34,805 bases of DNA from Treponema sp. Lineage in GTDB: Bacteria; Spirochaetota; Spirochaetia; Treponematales; Breznakiellaceae. The stretch is taken from assembly GCA_031283105.1 (NCBI GenBank), contig JAITCL010000028.1, forward strand, positions 1 through 34,805. The letters are read 5' to 3'. A program made the translations under genes and the position numbers. Below are positions 1 to 10,498 of the stretch, one piece after another (positions within the stretch are counted from its first letter, which is position 1; each line of letters starts with the position of its first letter). A model generated the notes under the pieces. It was not told the DNA's origin and searched no databases. It saw only the letters and a program-made list of their open reading frames with translations.

Positions 1-1016
1 GCCATTTGTATTCCCATTATTGCCTGTGATTTTTCACTGCCAAAATTTCCGGGAGTATCGTGTAAAAGACTTGGATATATGGGAGCGCAGCCCAGCCCGA
101 TTATAAAAAAGCCCGGTAATAATAATATTCTGCCGACGGGTAATAGTAACGCGATAATTCCACCGGCGATAAGAGCCTGCCCCAAACGAACCATTTGGCG
201 GTTGGTTAATTTCAGGGTGAGGAAACCGGAAATAAAGCGTCCGAATGTTATACCGATGTAGTATAACGAAATCCACCGGGCGGCTGTTTCGGGAGATATA
301 TTTTTTTCCATAACCAAAAAGCTGCTTCCCCATAATCCGGTTGTGCTTTCAAGACTGCAATAACAAAAGAACGCGATTAAAATTTGTTTTACCCCGGCAG
401 TGTGAAACAGTTCCTTAAATTGTATTCCTTGAGAAGTTTCATTTTTTTCACTGTTGTTTTGAGATTTATTTTTTCCCCATAGTGATATAGTGATAAATAA
501 TATCGCCACCAGACAGCATTGAAGCAAACCAATCGCGCGATACCCCATGTTCCATGAATCCTTATGTATCAAAAAAAATGACATGATAATCGGCCCCATT
601 GAAGCCCCAACGCCCCAAAAACAGTGAAGCCAGCTCATGTGTTTTGCTTTGTAATGCAGAGCGACATAGTTATTCAGCGCGGCGTCAACAGAACCCGCGC
701 CCAAACCAAGGGGAACAGCCCAAAGGCATAACAGCGTGAAAGCAGAGGAAAAAGAAAATCCCAGGAGGGCGGCGGCGGTCATTAAAACGCTCAAAGCGGT
801 AACCATGCCCGTTCCCAGCCGCCTGATAATTCTTCCGCTGAAAATACTTGAAATAACCGTTCCGCCGGCAATAATCATTGAAACATATCCGGCATAATGC
901 AGCGGAACATTTAAGCCGCCATACATTGAAGGCCACGCCGACCCCAGCAATGAATCCGGCAGACCTAAACTAATAAACGAAAGATAAATAATTATCAGCA
1001 ATATGGTTGAAATCAT
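1..1016 (-). CDS. MFS transporter (3' end cut off by window start)
   Basis: Manual translation of the minus strand from ATG at 1016 stays open to the window edge: MISTILLIIIYLSFISLGLPDSLLGSAWPSMYGGLNVPLHYAGYVSMIIAGGTVISSIFSGRIIRRLGTG...; GRxxRRLG motif and many TM segments. Absent from the ORF track because it has no stop inside the window. Confidence 0.85.
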   Translation of the reverse strand, partial: MISTILLIIIYLSFISLGLPDSLLGSAWPSMYGGLNVPLHYAGYVSMIIAGGTVISSIFSGRIIRRLGTGMVTALSVLMTAAALLGFSFSSAFTLLCLWAVPLGLGAGSVDAALNNYVALHYKAKHMSWLHCFWGVGASMGPIIMSFFLIHKDSWNMGYRAIGLLQCCLVAILFITISLWGKNKSQNNSEKNETSQGIQFKELFHTAGVKQILIAFFCYCSLESTTGLWGSSFLVMEKNISPETAARWISLYYIGITFGRFISGFLTLKLTNRQMVRLGQALIAGGIIALLLPVGRILLLPGFFIIGLGCAPIYPSLLHDTPGNFGSEKSQAIMGIQM

Positions 1017-1019
1017 TTT

Positions 1020-1937
1020 TTACCTATCCTTGTTATAAAATTTCAAAAGTGATTTTCGGATCATTGGTTTTACATAGCTAGTATGGCTGCCATTGTATAT
1101 TTCATAATCTAACGTTGTTATTCCATATTTCTTTGATCTTTGCAGAAAATTATCAATATTTGACAAACCGTTCTCCCTATCACCGACGGTTAAATATATT
1201 TCCTTTTTAAGTGTTTTATTCTTTTTAAAGTAAACCTTCTCGATATCACCATACTTCCAATTAGATTGATTACTCGTCATATAGAAAGACGGACTTGCCA
1301 TTACATAATAATTAAAAGGCTGATTTTTATATTTATCATGGTTGAATACCGCATAGTACGCAAACAATCCGCCAAGAGAATGCCCCATTAAAGCAGAGCG
1401 TATGTAATCTATATTGTAAAGTTCTCCCAGGTATGGCACAAGATTATTGGTTATGAAGTTAAGAAAAATGTCGCTCTTTTGGACTAATTCAACAAGACGG
1501 GTTTCTGCTTTTTCAGCATCTATTCCGTAATTGTAACCGATACTGACCATTATTATATCTTCAATATCGCCATTAACCATCATAGGTCTAAGTTCGGCGT
1601 GATCGCTTAACCGCCAAATTCCATCGGTCATCATATATAGCGGATATGATTTATTTTTGTCATAATCAGGCGGCAAGGTTATATGAATAATGTAGGTACT
1701 GTCAAGTTCTTCATCATACACCGTCATTTCCTGAATATATTCCGCAACATCGGCGACTTCGTTGTAATACTTCTGGTTTTCGGAAACGGCGCTAAATACG
1801 ACGCTTTTTCTTTCAGCAGGCGTCATGTAGTTCGTCAAATTTTCTGTTTTCTTGCCGTTATGACAGGAAACAGAAAAAAATATCAACATTGTAAAGAAGA
1901 CACAAAACCTCATTATATCTTGATGAATTCTTGTCAT
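1020..1937 (-). CDS. Esterase-like alpha/beta hydrolase, probable lipoprotein
   Basis: MTRIHQDIMRFCVFFTMLIFFSVSCHN lipobox; GHSLGG nucleophile elbow; YPLYMMTDG, as in Fes/YbbA-like esterases. ORF trimmed to ATG at 1937. Confidence 0.8.
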   Translation of the reverse strand: MTRIHQDIMRFCVFFTMLIFFSVSCHNGKKTENLTNYMTPAERKSVVFSAVSENQKYYNEVADVAEYIQEMTVYDEELDSTYIIHITLPPDYDKNKSYPLYMMTDGIWRLSDHAELRPMMVNGDIEDIIMVSIGYNYGIDAEKAETRLVELVQKSDIFLNFITNNLVPYLGELYNIDYIRSALMGHSLGGLFAYYAVFNHDKYKNQPFNYYVMASPSFYMTSNQSNWKYGDIEKVYFKKNKTLKKEIYLTVGDRENGLSNIDNFLQRSKKYGITTLDYEIYNGSHTSYVKPMIRKSLLKFYNKDR

Positions 1938-2374
1938 ATATTCCCTTTTAGGTATTTTAATAAATATCCCACTATGGGACCCGCAAATATTGCAATATAT
2001 ATTAACGTAATCCACGGTTGATAATCAATATAAAATCCTTTGAAATTCAAACTCCACGGATGTTTTATTATTACCCAGCCGAACAGGTCAAAAACAATAC
2101 ATATCCCCGCCCATAGTGCGCCGGTTATTAATGCTTCTTGAATAGTGGGGTTTTGAAATCCGTGCATATAAAGCCAACCGAATAATGAAAACAGAATTAT
2201 ATTATACAACGGATGCCAGGGTTTGGTTTTTTCGTATCCCTCGCCCATTCCGTTTTTATCCATAGGTTTCATATGCAGAACATATATATTAAAGACCGTA
2301 TGTAATATGCCAACGATAGTGACTATAAAATAGCATACCCAAAACCATAACATAGACATTCCAAAATTTTCCAT
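1934..2374 (-). CDS. Small multi-TM membrane protein, function unknown
   Basis: 146-aa ORF with about 4 hydrophobic segments; 4-bp ATGA overlap with the downstream esterase. Confidence 0.65.
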   Translation of the reverse strand: MENFGMSMLWFWVCYFIVTIVGILHTVFNIYVLHMKPMDKNGMGEGYEKTKPWHPLYNIILFSLFGWLYMHGFQNPTIQEALITGALWAGICIVFDLFGWVIIKHPWSLNFKGFYIDYQPWITLIYIAIFAGPIVGYLLKYLKGNI

Positions 2375-2416
2375 AATTTTCCTCCGTTAAAATCTGTTCA
2401 ACAATTGTTAACCTCA

Positions 2417-3631
2417 TTATTTTTTGATGAACAAAAGCCGTATAGTGTCCCATGCCCGTTTGAAGATATTCCCCCGCTGATACGCCTGCGCGGTGAGAAG
2501 CCGCACGCGGTGGAGTTCCCCTTCTTCATCGGCAATGACCAGCCAGCCGGCAGGATACCACGCGGGCAGCGGGGCAATAAGGGGATGTTCGATTTCCGCG
2601 GTGAATTGCAGTACGGCGGCGGCGCGGCCAACGGGGGCGGTAAAGACCGGCGCTTCGGCAAGCTCCCATTCAACCCATTTATGTTTGCCCTTCCATAACC
2701 GTGCCGGTTCAAGCGGCCCTATTTCAGGGCGGACGGTTTTGAAATTTTCAAAAGCCCAGGACAGGAGGCGTTCGCCGTCACGGTCGCGGATGCGGTCGCC
2801 GCCGGGATGGGCCGGAGCGCCGAGGATAACCGCGATAAAGCGGGTATTGTTCCGCTGAGCGGTGAGGGCGATATTGTAACCGGCTTCGTCAATATAACCG
2901 GTCTTTAATCCGTCAACGCCGGGAAATGTTTTGAGCAGGGCATTGCGGTTTCCCTGCACAATGGTCATGGGGTTGTCACGAAATGCCTCCGCCACATTGG
3001 CGGCCTGGGGATAGGCAAATTCGCGCACCGAGTGAAATGCGGCGAGGCTCTGGGGATGCTGGCGCAGGTACTCCCGGCACAACGCGGCGAATTCGGCGGC
3101 GGTGGTGATATTGTCTTCGGAAATGCCCGACGGCTCGGTGAAGCGGGTTTTCCTTAAACCCATGCGGCGGGCTTCCTGCGTCATGAGGGCGGCAAAATCG
3201 GCGACCGAGGGGGCAAGGCGCAGGGCGGCGGCAACAGCCGCGTCGTTCCCCGATGAAACGGCCAGCCCCAGCATAATTTCCCTAAGCGTTACAATCTGCC
3301 CCGGGGCAAGGAACATCAGGCTGGAACGGGGGGGCTGTTTGAGCGCCCAGCTTTCCGTCCCGACAGGAATAACTTCATCAAGCGAGGCCCTGCCCGAATC
3401 AACTTCTTTCAGCACCAGATGCATGGTCATGAGTTTGGTCAGGGACGCCGGGGAAATTTCTTCATCGGGATTTTTGGCGTAGAGGACTGTCCCCGTCTCC
3501 GCGTCCAGAACCACTGCCGCCTGCGAAACAATTTCCGGCGCGGTAGCAAGATAGGGCGCAAGAATGTTCTGCGGGAAGAGATACGCGCCGCAGAGGATAA
3601 GTAACAAAAAACAAAACGGGACTCTTTTCAA
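2417..3631 (-). CDS. dacA: D-alanyl-D-alanine carboxypeptidase (peptidase S11)
   Basis: Signal peptide; SxxK (SPASLTKLM), SGN (SSGNDAAVA) and KTG (GLKTGYIDEAGYN) motifs. Confidence 0.9.
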   Translation of the reverse strand: MKRVPFCFLLLILCGAYLFPQNILAPYLATAPEIVSQAAVVLDAETGTVLYAKNPDEEISPASLTKLMTMHLVLKEVDSGRASLDEVIPVGTESWALKQPPRSSLMFLAPGQIVTLREIMLGLAVSSGNDAAVAAALRLAPSVADFAALMTQEARRMGLRKTRFTEPSGISEDNITTAAEFAALCREYLRQHPQSLAAFHSVREFAYPQAANVAEAFRDNPMTIVQGNRNALLKTFPGVDGLKTGYIDEAGYNIALTAQRNNTRFIAVILGAPAHPGGDRIRDRDGERLLSWAFENFKTVRPEIGPLEPARLWKGKHKWVEWELAEAPVFTAPVGRAAAVLQFTAEIEHPLIAPLPAWYPAGWLVIADEEGELHRVRLLTAQAYQRGNIFKRAWDTIRLLFIKK

Positions 3632-5076
3632 AAGTCTGCCTGTCCCACGGCGCGCGGATAGGGTATAACGTCCCTGATATTTGCCATGCCGGTTATGTAT
3701 TGAATAAGCCGCTCAAAGCCCAGGCCAAAACCCGCGTGGGGAATCGTTCCGTAGCGGCGGGTATCAAGATACCATGCGTAATCCTCAAGTTTCATTCCCA
3801 TTTCAAGCATACGGCGGCACAGTTTTTCCAGATTTTCTTCGCGCTGGGAACCGCCGATAATTTCACCTAACCGGGGAACCAGCACGTCCATTGCCCGCAC
3901 GGTCTTGCCGTCGTCATTTTGCTTCATGTAAAAGGCTTTAATATCTTTGGGGTAATCGGTAACAATCACCGGCCCTCCGGCGACTTTTTCGGTCAGGTAT
4001 TTTTCATGCTCGCTTTGCAGGTCGCAGCCCCACTGGGGTTTGAATTCAAAAACAATACTTTTGCCCGCCGCTTTTTCCAGTTCGCCGATTGCGTCGGTAT
4101 AAGTGATGTGGGCAAATTGCGCGTTCACCACCCGCGTTAAAGTTTCGATAATGCCCTTTTCAATATGCGCGTCAAAAAAGGCAAGGTCTTCGGCGCAGTC
4201 TACAAGGGCTGTTTTGAAAATAAATTTCAAAAAATCTTCAGCTAACGCCATATCGTTTTCAAGACCGGCAAAGGCAATTTCAGGTTCCACCATCCAGAAT
4301 TCCGCCAGATGACGCGCCGTGTTGGAGTTTTCCGCGCGGAACGTGGGGCCGAAAGTGTACACGCGGGACAGGGCCGCGGCATAGGTTTCCGCTTCCAGTT
4401 GGCCGGAAACGGTGAGGAAAGTTTTTTTGCCGAAAAAATCTTTGGCATGGTCGATTTGCCGCGCACCGGATTTTGCCAGATCCTCTACATCGAGGGTCGT
4501 CACCTGAAACATCGCCCCCGCGCCTTCGGCGTCACCGGCGGTAATTATCGGGGTGTTAATATATTGAAAATTTTGTTGTTGAAAATACTGGTGAATGGCA
4601 AACGCCATGCGGTTGCGCACCCGCGCCACTGCGCCGAAGGTATTTGTCCGTGGCCGTAAATGGGCAATTTCCCGCAGGAATTCCAGGGAATGGCGTTTTT
4701 TCTGGAGGGGGTACGCGGGCGTTGCCAAATAAGCAGGCTGGGCATCGCGGTTTTCCGCCGGCGCTTCCCCGATTATCCGCAGCGATTGGGCGGCAACTTC
4801 CACCGCCTGCCCCGAAGCGGGAGAAGCTATAAGATGCCCTTCGATGGCAACCGCCGCACCGGTACTGAGGGCGGCAAGCGCGGCGTCCGTTTCAGCCGGA
4901 AACGCCGCAGTGCCCCGGTCAAAGGTACACTGGATACCGGCAAGGCAGGAACCGTCATTGACCTCGACAAAGACCAAATTTTTCATTTCCCGCCTGGTTC
5001 TGACCCAGCCGCAAATTTTCACTTCCTGGGACTGGGGCGCTTGTGCGAGAATTTCTTTGATAAGCTGTGCAAACAT
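3628..5076 (-). CDS. asnS: Asparaginyl-tRNA synthetase
   Basis: OB-fold N-terminus ([15 protein letters not shown]), class II motifs ([53 protein letters not shown]). Start/stop overlap with dacA. Confidence 0.95.
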   Translation of the reverse strand: MFAQLIKEILAQAPQSQEVKICGWVRTRREMKNLVFVEVNDGSCLAGIQCTFDRGTAAFPAETDAALAALSTGAAVAIEGHLIASPASGQAVEVAAQSLRIIGEAPAENRDAQPAYLATPAYPLQKKRHSLEFLREIAHLRPRTNTFGAVARVRNRMAFAIHQYFQQQNFQYINTPIITAGDAEGAGAMFQVTTLDVEDLAKSGARQIDHAKDFFGKKTFLTVSGQLEAETYAAALSRVYTFGPTFRAENSNTARHLAEFWMVEPEIAFAGLENDMALAEDFLKFIFKTALVDCAEDLAFFDAHIEKGIIETLTRVVNAQFAHITYTDAIGELEKAAGKSIVFEFKPQWGCDLQSEHEKYLTEKVAGGPVIVTDYPKDIKAFYMKQNDDGKTVRAMDVLVPRLGEIIGGSQREENLEKLCRRMLEMGMKLEDYAWYLDTRRYGTIPHAGFGLGFERLIQYITGMANIRDVIPYPRAVGQADF

Positions 5077-5111
5077 GGCATTAGTATACCGCAGGGTCTA
5101 TCGTTGGGGGA

Positions 5112-5436
5112 ATAGGTGGCAGCTTTTACTTTTTTACCTACACACCGATAGTATGTAAACCGGCACAGGAGACAGCGCCGGGGCTGCCAAAACAGATGGG
5201 GGAATCCAACTACGCAGCCCCCGCACGGCTTCTGTGCATCATTGAAAACTATGGGTAATTCCATATAGCAGCGTGTCCTCTTGTTTTCCGCGCCGTGCGG
5301 CTTCTACTGTACACTTAGTTTTTGCTTTTGTTCCCTGGTCTGCTCCGTCGGAGAATCCCATAATATTTTGGCAACCCCGCACTGTCCTCCCGTGCCGCCC
5401 TATAACCAATGTAACAGGGTAAATGCTGCCACCTAT
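5112..5436. repeat. Palindromic MITE-like element, copy A
   Basis: ATAGGTGGCAGCttTTAC at the left end, GTAAAtGCTGCCACCTAT at the right end; internal arms are imperfect reverse complements; homologous to copies B-E. Confidence 0.85.
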
Positions 5437-5493
5437 AACAGCAGAGACCAGCCGGAGGGGGCGCATTGTTTGCTCCCCTTTCCTTTTTCTTCC

Positions 5494-5516
5494 CTCTCCG
5501 TGTTCTCCGTGTCTCC
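5494..5516. repeat. CCACGGAG-type intergenic repeat (fragment)
   Basis: ctctccgtgttctccgtgtctcc, periodic TCCGTG. Confidence 0.7.
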
Positions 5517-5655
5517 CGCCGCGCACTCGGCTTGCTAAAGCAAGCCGGCATTACCGTACACGGCGGCCTTTACTGTGCGCGGTAACGTATAGCATTTATT
5601 TGGTCAACGCCCCTTAACGGGGCGCTGTTATTTGGTTACCGTGGTGAAAATTCTT
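5517..5655 (+). repeat. Multi-stem structured repeat element, copy 1
   Basis: CCGCGCAC(5519-5526)/GTGCGCGG(5575-5582); CGGCTTGC-taaa-GCAAGCCG (5528-5547); GGTAAC(5581)/GTTACC(5635-5640); CGCCCC-ttaac-GGGGCG (5608-5624). Inverted homolog at about 14124-14272. Confidence 0.8.
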
Positions 5656-5713
5656 CCCTGCTTTCACATCTCGCATTGCTCCCCGGTCATTGACCTGACG
5701 GGTCTTTCACGTT

Positions 5714-6118
5714 ATGCTTAACCAAGTGAAAATAGAACTTTTTACCTTTTGTGACTTTGCCCAGGAGAACGGCGGCAAGCTCACCATCGTGGGAACTTTC
5801 GACACGATCATTTCCCGCAATTTTCCCTGCATCCATCCTCAGCTTTCAGTAGTAATTCGAATGCGTTTTGATCTGTGGGAATTTTCCACCCATAACTTTC
5901 GCATTGAAACCCGTAACCTTGACGGCGAGATGAACATGGAGCCTATTAGCGGCAACCTTGATGTCAGGGGGGTCGGCAATGCCACCGCGGTTTCACATTT
6001 GGTCTTTACCATTGGCAACCTGCGTTTCAAGAATCCAAGCGTTATCAATTTCACCCTGTTTTTGGACGACAAAGAAATCGGCTCTATTCCGTTGTATGTG
6101 AGGAGAGGGAACCAGTAG
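5714..6118 (+). CDS. DUF6941-like protein
   Basis: 134-aa ORF MLNQVKIELFTFCDFAQENGGKLTIVGTFDTIISRNFPCIHPQLSVVIRMRF..., resembling the short proteins annotated as DUF6941. Confidence 0.65.
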   Translation: MLNQVKIELFTFCDFAQENGGKLTIVGTFDTIISRNFPCIHPQLSVVIRMRFDLWEFSTHNFRIETRNLDGEMNMEPISGNLDVRGVGNATAVSHLVFTIGNLRFKNPSVINFTLFLDDKEIGSIPLYVRRGNQ

Positions 6119-6157
6119 AGCGCTCTGTAAAAACTAAACTTTACTCGCAATATCTCT

Positions 6158-6332
6158 CACAAAGACACAAAGGTTAGAAGAGCACCAAGAAGAAAAAAAT
6201 GGGGTTGTTGTCCGTTAGCTTTTCGTAAGGCTCACGCTTGGATTTCGAACAACAATTCCCTCTTTTCCCCTCCGTGTTCTCCGTGTCCTCCGTGGTTAAA
6301 TTCTTCCCTCTTTTCCTCTTTGTGTCTTTGTG
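6158..6332. repeat. CACAAAG-type inverted repeat enclosing a CCACGGAG repeat
   Basis: CACAAAGACACAAAG (6158-6172) and its exact 15-bp reverse complement CTTTGTGTCTTTGTG (6318-6332); CTCCGTG repeats at about 6269-6300 lie inside. Confidence 0.8.
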
Positions 6333-6368
6333 TGTAATTCTTGGGACTAAATTATAAAGTTATAGATT

Positions 6369-7460
6369 TTACAGAACTCTAGCCGCCCTTTGTAGCAACA
6401 CTAAATCCGCCAACACCAGGGCGGTCATGGCTTCCACTACCGGAACCGCGCGGGGCGGTATGCAGGCATCGTGCCGCCCGCTGATAATCAGGTCAATAAT
6501 TTCACCGTTTGCCGTGCCGTCGGCCTTGCCGTCAGCTTTACCGATGGCTTTTTGGGGTTTGGCAATCGAAGGCGTGGGCTTAAAGGCAACGTTAAAGGTA
6601 ATATCCTGACCGCTGGAAATGCCGCCGAGAATGCCGCCGGCGTTATTGGTCTTGTTAACCGGTGTATCGTTGTTTTCCGATCCTTTCAAACCGGCGGCGG
6701 CAAAACCCGCCCCGAATTCTATACCTTTGACCGCCCCCAGGGACAGCATCGCCGAGGCCAGCCTGGCGTCAAGTTTGCCGAAAACCGGCTCGCCCAGGCC
6801 GGGCGGCACGCCCTGCGCCAGACAGGACACGATGCCCCCGGCGCTGTCACCTTCGGCGCGCAGGGCTTCAATGGCTTTGAGCGCCTGTTCCGCAGCCGCC
6901 CTGCCGGGAATCCTCAACGGGTTTTGTTCAATTTCGTCAAAATCAAACTCGGGGCTGCCGGGACGGGGCATTTCAAGCCCGGCAAGAGCGGAAGTCCAGG
7001 CGGTTATTCGTATGCTATAATTTGCAAGTAATTTTTTTGCCACCGCCCCCGCGGCGACGCGGCACAGGGTCTCTCTGCCGGAGCTTCTGCCGCCGCCCCG
7101 GTGGTCGCGTATGCCGTACTTGGCTTCCCAGCAAAAATCCGCATGGCCTGGCCGGTATACATTCCGCAGATTGTCATAATCCGTTGAATGGCAGTCGGTA
7201 TTGCGCACCATTATCGCGATGGGCGTACCCAGGGTTTTACCTTCAAATACGCCGGACAGAATTTCCGGCTCATCATCCTCTCTGCGGCTGGTGGACGCAA
7301 CGCCCTGAGCGGGACGGCGCCGCCGCAATTCCCGACTGATGTCTTCAACCGCAAGTTCAAGCCCCGCCGGACAACCGTCAATCACGCAGCCCAGAGCCGG
7401 CCCGTGGGATTCCCCGAAACTCACTACCTTAAATAATTCGCCAAAAATATTTCCCGCCAC
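6369..7460 (-). CDS. aroC: Chorismate synthase
   Basis: [67 protein letters not shown] signatures. Confidence 0.95.
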   Translation of the reverse strand: MAGNIFGELFKVVSFGESHGPALGCVIDGCPAGLELAVEDISRELRRRRPAQGVASTSRREDDEPEILSGVFEGKTLGTPIAIMVRNTDCHSTDYDNLRNVYRPGHADFCWEAKYGIRDHRGGGRSSGRETLCRVAAGAVAKKLLANYSIRITAWTSALAGLEMPRPGSPEFDFDEIEQNPLRIPGRAAAEQALKAIEALRAEGDSAGGIVSCLAQGVPPGLGEPVFGKLDARLASAMLSLGAVKGIEFGAGFAAAGLKGSENNDTPVNKTNNAGGILGGISSGQDITFNVAFKPTPSIAKPQKAIGKADGKADGTANGEIIDLIISGRHDACIPPRAVPVVEAMTALVLADLVLLQRAARVL

Positions 7461-7528
7461 GTCTTTACTATGGCATTATATCGGCTGTAATTCCAGCCCC
7501 CAGGACGGCCATAATAAGGAAGACTTAC

Positions 7529-7558
7529 TTGACAATATATGAAATATCATGGTATTTT
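7529..7558 (+). promoter_or_regulatory. Sigma70-like promoter with TGAAATATCA operator-like site upstream of mcp1
   Basis: TTGACA 7529-7534, TATTTT near 7553; TGAAATATCA at 7540-7549; near-identical to the block at 10333-10361. Confidence 0.65.
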
Positions 7559-7582
7559 ATTAAGATAAACTGGAGAAAAAAA

Positions 7583-9772
7583 ATGAAAATAGGATCTAAA
7601 CTTATGGTGCTTATGGTGGCGCTTAACCTGTTCGCCATTGTCTCGGTCAGTCTTACTCTGCTTGTCCGCTCCCGAATCAGTATCACCGGCGTTTCGGAAA
7701 AATATGTCTTGAGCATGACCAATGACTCCGCCGCTCAAGTTCGCAGCTTTCTTGATATTTATTTTTATAAGGTGGAAACCGCCGCTCATGTAATGGAACA
7801 ATACCAGTATGTGTTACCTGCCAACCGGCGGACTATGTTTAATGTTATACTCGAAGGCATAGCGCAGGCAAATCCCGGCATTATCGGGGCATGGTGCGTA
7901 TGGGAACCGGACGTTTTGGAAGGCGGCGACCGGCAGTATATCGGGACAAAAGGAACCAGCTCCGGCGGACGTTTTTCGCCCTACTATTACTGGGAAAACG
8001 GAAAAGTTGAAGTAGACGCGCTTGAAGATTTTGACGGAGCCGATTATTACCTTTTGGCAAGGAACTCCGGTTTTCCGACCATTTTGAATCCATTTGAATA
8101 TAACGTAGGCGGGAAGATGCTATTGATGACTTCAATCAGTGTTCCGATACGTGTCAGCGGCAAAGTCGTAGGGGTTATGGGCTTTGACCTTCCCCTGACC
8201 GGTATTCAGGAAATATCGCAAACTCAAAAGCCTTTTCCCGATTCTGTAACCGCCGTATTCAGTAATGATGGCACGAACGCGGCCCACTTCGACCCAAGCC
8301 GTCTCGGAAAAAACATGAAAGATACCGAAGCGGACATGGCAGGTCCCTATATGAATGATTTTGTGAACGCGATTAAAACGGGCACACCTTTTACTTTTTC
8401 CAATTACATCCAGGCGGTGAAGGCGGAGATGAAAATATTTACCGTTCCCTTTACTGTCGGAACCACTAAAACCCCCTGGAGTTATGCGACAGCCATTATG
8501 CACAATACGATAATGGCGCCGGTTAACGAAATGCGTAAAATAACCATAGAGATAGGTCTCGCGGTATTGGCTCTGGTAGTTTTGGCGACGCTGTTTATGT
8601 CCCGGACTATCAGCAAACCAATCGTCAAAGTGGCGGCTAACCTCAAGGATATTGCCGAAGGCGAAGGCGACCTGACCCACACCATACCAGTACATTCCCA
8701 GGACGAGGTGGGCGACCTTGCCCTGTACTTCAACGAAACGCTGGAAAAAATCAAAAACCTTGTGGTAAATGTCAAAGGAGAGGCCAATATTTTATCCGGC
8801 ATAGGAACCGACCTTGCCGGCAATATGAACGAGACCGCCGCCGCGGTGAATGAAATTACCGCCAATATCCAGAGCATCAAGGGAAGGATTATCAACCAGA
8901 GCGCCAGCGTCAGTGAAACCCACGCGACTATGGAACAGCTTACCGTAAACATTCATAAACTCAACGACCATGTTGAAAACCAGAGCACTCATGTCGCCCA
9001 GGCCTCGTCAGCCATTGAAGAGATGATGGCGAATATCAGTTCGGTTACCGGAACGCTGGTCAGTAACGCCGCCAATGTAAAGACATTACGGGATGCCTCC
9101 GAAGTGGGGCGCGCCGGTATACAGGAAGTAGCGGGAGACATTCAGGAAATAGCCCATGATTCCGAAGGATTGCTGGAAATTAACTCGGTAATGGAAAATA
9201 TTGCCAGCCAGACCAATTTGCTGTCGATGAACGCCGCGATTGAGGCAGCCCATGCGGGGGAGGCGGGAAAGGGCTTTGCGGTAGTAGCGGCAGAAATCCG
9301 CAAACTGGCGGAAAGTTCCAGCGCACAGTCAAAAACAATCGGTACCGTTCTAAAAAAGATAAAAAATTCCATCGACAAAATAACCAAATCTACGGAGAAC
9401 GTATTAACCAAATTTGAGGCGATTAACTCAAGCGTCAAAACCGTTGCGGATCAGGAGGAAAATATCCGCGCTTCAATGGAGGAGCAGACTACGGGGAGCA
9501 AGCAGGTGCTTGAAGGCGTCAGCGAAGTGAACGAAATAACGCGGCAGGTAAAAAGCGCGTCCCGGCAAATGCTTGACGGGGCGAAGGAAGTAATACAGGA
9601 AAGCGAGAATCTTGAAAAGGCGACTCAGGAAATAACCAGCGGTATGAATGAAATGGCATCGGGAGCGAATCAAATCAACACGGCGGTACACGAAGTCAAC
9701 GGGATAAGCGGCAAGAACCGCGACGGTATTGACGCCTTAATACGGGAGGTTTCGCGGTTCAAGGTGGAGTAA
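7583..9772 (+). CDS. Methyl-accepting chemotaxis protein (Cache sensor, HAMP, MA domain)
   Basis: ATG 7583 preceded by TGGAG; N-terminal TM and periplasmic PDC-like domain; [50 protein letters not shown] hairpin tip. Confidence 0.9.
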   Translation: MKIGSKLMVLMVALNLFAIVSVSLTLLVRSRISITGVSEKYVLSMTNDSAAQVRSFLDIYFYKVETAAHVMEQYQYVLPANRRTMFNVILEGIAQANPGIIGAWCVWEPDVLEGGDRQYIGTKGTSSGGRFSPYYYWENGKVEVDALEDFDGADYYLLARNSGFPTILNPFEYNVGGKMLLMTSISVPIRVSGKVVGVMGFDLPLTGIQEISQTQKPFPDSVTAVFSNDGTNAAHFDPSRLGKNMKDTEADMAGPYMNDFVNAIKTGTPFTFSNYIQAVKAEMKIFTVPFTVGTTKTPWSYATAIMHNTIMAPVNEMRKITIEIGLAVLALVVLATLFMSRTISKPIVKVAANLKDIAEGEGDLTHTIPVHSQDEVGDLALYFNETLEKIKNLVVNVKGEANILSGIGTDLAGNMNETAAAVNEITANIQSIKGRIINQSASVSETHATMEQLTVNIHKLNDHVENQSTHVAQASSAIEEMMANISSVTGTLVSNAANVKTLRDASEVGRAGIQEVAGDIQEIAHDSEGLLEINSVMENIASQTNLLSMNAAIEAAHAGEAGKGFAVVAAEIRKLAESSSAQSKTIGTVLKKIKNSIDKITKSTENVLTKFEAINSSVKTVADQEENIRASMEEQTTGSKQVLEGVSEVNEITRQVKSASRQMLDGAKEVIQESENLEKATQEITSGMNEMASGANQINTAVHEVNGISGKNRDGIDALIREVSRFKVE

Positions 9773-9778
9773 AAACGC

Positions 9779-9795
9779 GCAGGGCAGAGCCCTGC
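9779..9795 (+). terminator. Hairpin after mcp1
   Basis: GCAGGGC-aga-GCCCTGC perfect 7-bp stem just after the stop codon; no strong U tract. Confidence 0.45.
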
Positions 9796-9823
9796 ACCCG
9801 GAAGGTGTCCAGAAAGAATAATA

Positions 9824-9905
9824 AACCACGAACCAACACCAACCAACACGAACAACTACAGGATATGGAGTAAAAGTTCGTGATAGTTCGTGAGGTTCGT
9901 GGTAA
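9824..9905. repeat. CCACGAAC-type hairpin repeat, copy 1
   Basis: ACCACGAACCAACACCAACCAACACGAAC ... GTTCGTGATAGTTCGTGAGGTTCGTGGT; central GATATGGAGTAAAAGTTCGTG shared with 30409-30470. Confidence 0.75.
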
Positions 9906-9959
9906 AATTCAACTTATTGGACAGCCCCTTCATCGTCCAATAAAGACGTCACGCGCAAT

Positions 9960-10292
9960 TTAATCCTTAAAAGCCCTTACCAGCTTCAGGACAGCCCTGC
10001 ACTGTTCGGGGTTGAGGTTTTCAATCCAATGGATAATTTCCCGCGCTTCCCGGCCCGGTTTGTTGGAGGGCCTTTCCATTCTTGCAGTGTCGCCAATAAC
10101 AAGATACTCAACCGAAACCTGTAAAGATTGGGCAATTTTGACCGCGGTTTCGGCAGAAGGTATAGTTGCGCGGGTACCCAGGTAACAGTCAAGCGTCGCA
10201 ACGGGAATTCCTGTCCGTACGCTTAATTCCTTGACGGTTATACCCTGATAGTCAAGCTCATTTCTCAGATTTTCTTTAAAATTATGGTTCAT
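9960..10292 (-). CDS. XRE/Cro-CI family transcriptional regulator
   Basis: MNHNFKENLRNELDYQGITVKELSVRTGIPVATLDCYLGTRATIPSAETAVKIAQSLQVSVEYLV, a helix-turn-helix. An alternative start at 10301 is possible. Confidence 0.85.
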   Translation of the reverse strand: MNHNFKENLRNELDYQGITVKELSVRTGIPVATLDCYLGTRATIPSAETAVKIAQSLQVSVEYLVIGDTARMERPSNKPGREAREIIHWIENLNPEQCRAVLKLVRAFKD

Positions 10293-10310
10293 CGTTAACA
10301 TAAAATGATA

Positions 10311-10385
10311 TGAAATATCAGGGAAACCGTACTTGACTATATATGAAATATCATGTATTTTATGATAATATTCACTGATATTTCA
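10311..10385. promoter_or_regulatory. Intergenic control region with three TGAAATATCA sites and an mcp2 promoter
   Basis: TGAAATATCA at 10311-10320 and 10344-10353, inverted TGATATTTCA at 10376-10385; TTGACT 10333-10338 with 17-bp spacer to TATTTT at 10356. Confidence 0.65.
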
Positions 10386-10498
10386 AAGAAAAACATAAAA
10401 CACATTTTACACCGAAGAAGCAAGAGGGAAATCGTCGCCGCTTCGCGGAGCCGTTCGATTCATGTCGCTGTTCGCGCGGTTGAAACAGGAGGAGTAAA

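Noticed and set aside
685-936. 83-aa minus-strand ORF in the ORF track
   Set aside because: Out of frame within the MFS transporter gene, which is open from 1016 to the window edge.
5601-5640. Possible integron attC site (CAACG...CGCTGTTAC hairpin)
   Set aside because: Stem-loop geometry is superficially similar, but R'/R'' core sites and the cassette arrangement are not convincing and no integrase is present.
6500-6550. [13 protein letters not shown] insertion in AroC
   Set aside because: Short in-frame low-complexity stretch in a surface-loop position; likely neutral variation.
6471-7436. Several plus-strand ORFs opposite aroC
   Set aside because: Antisense shadows of chorismate synthase; no RBS or recognisable domains.
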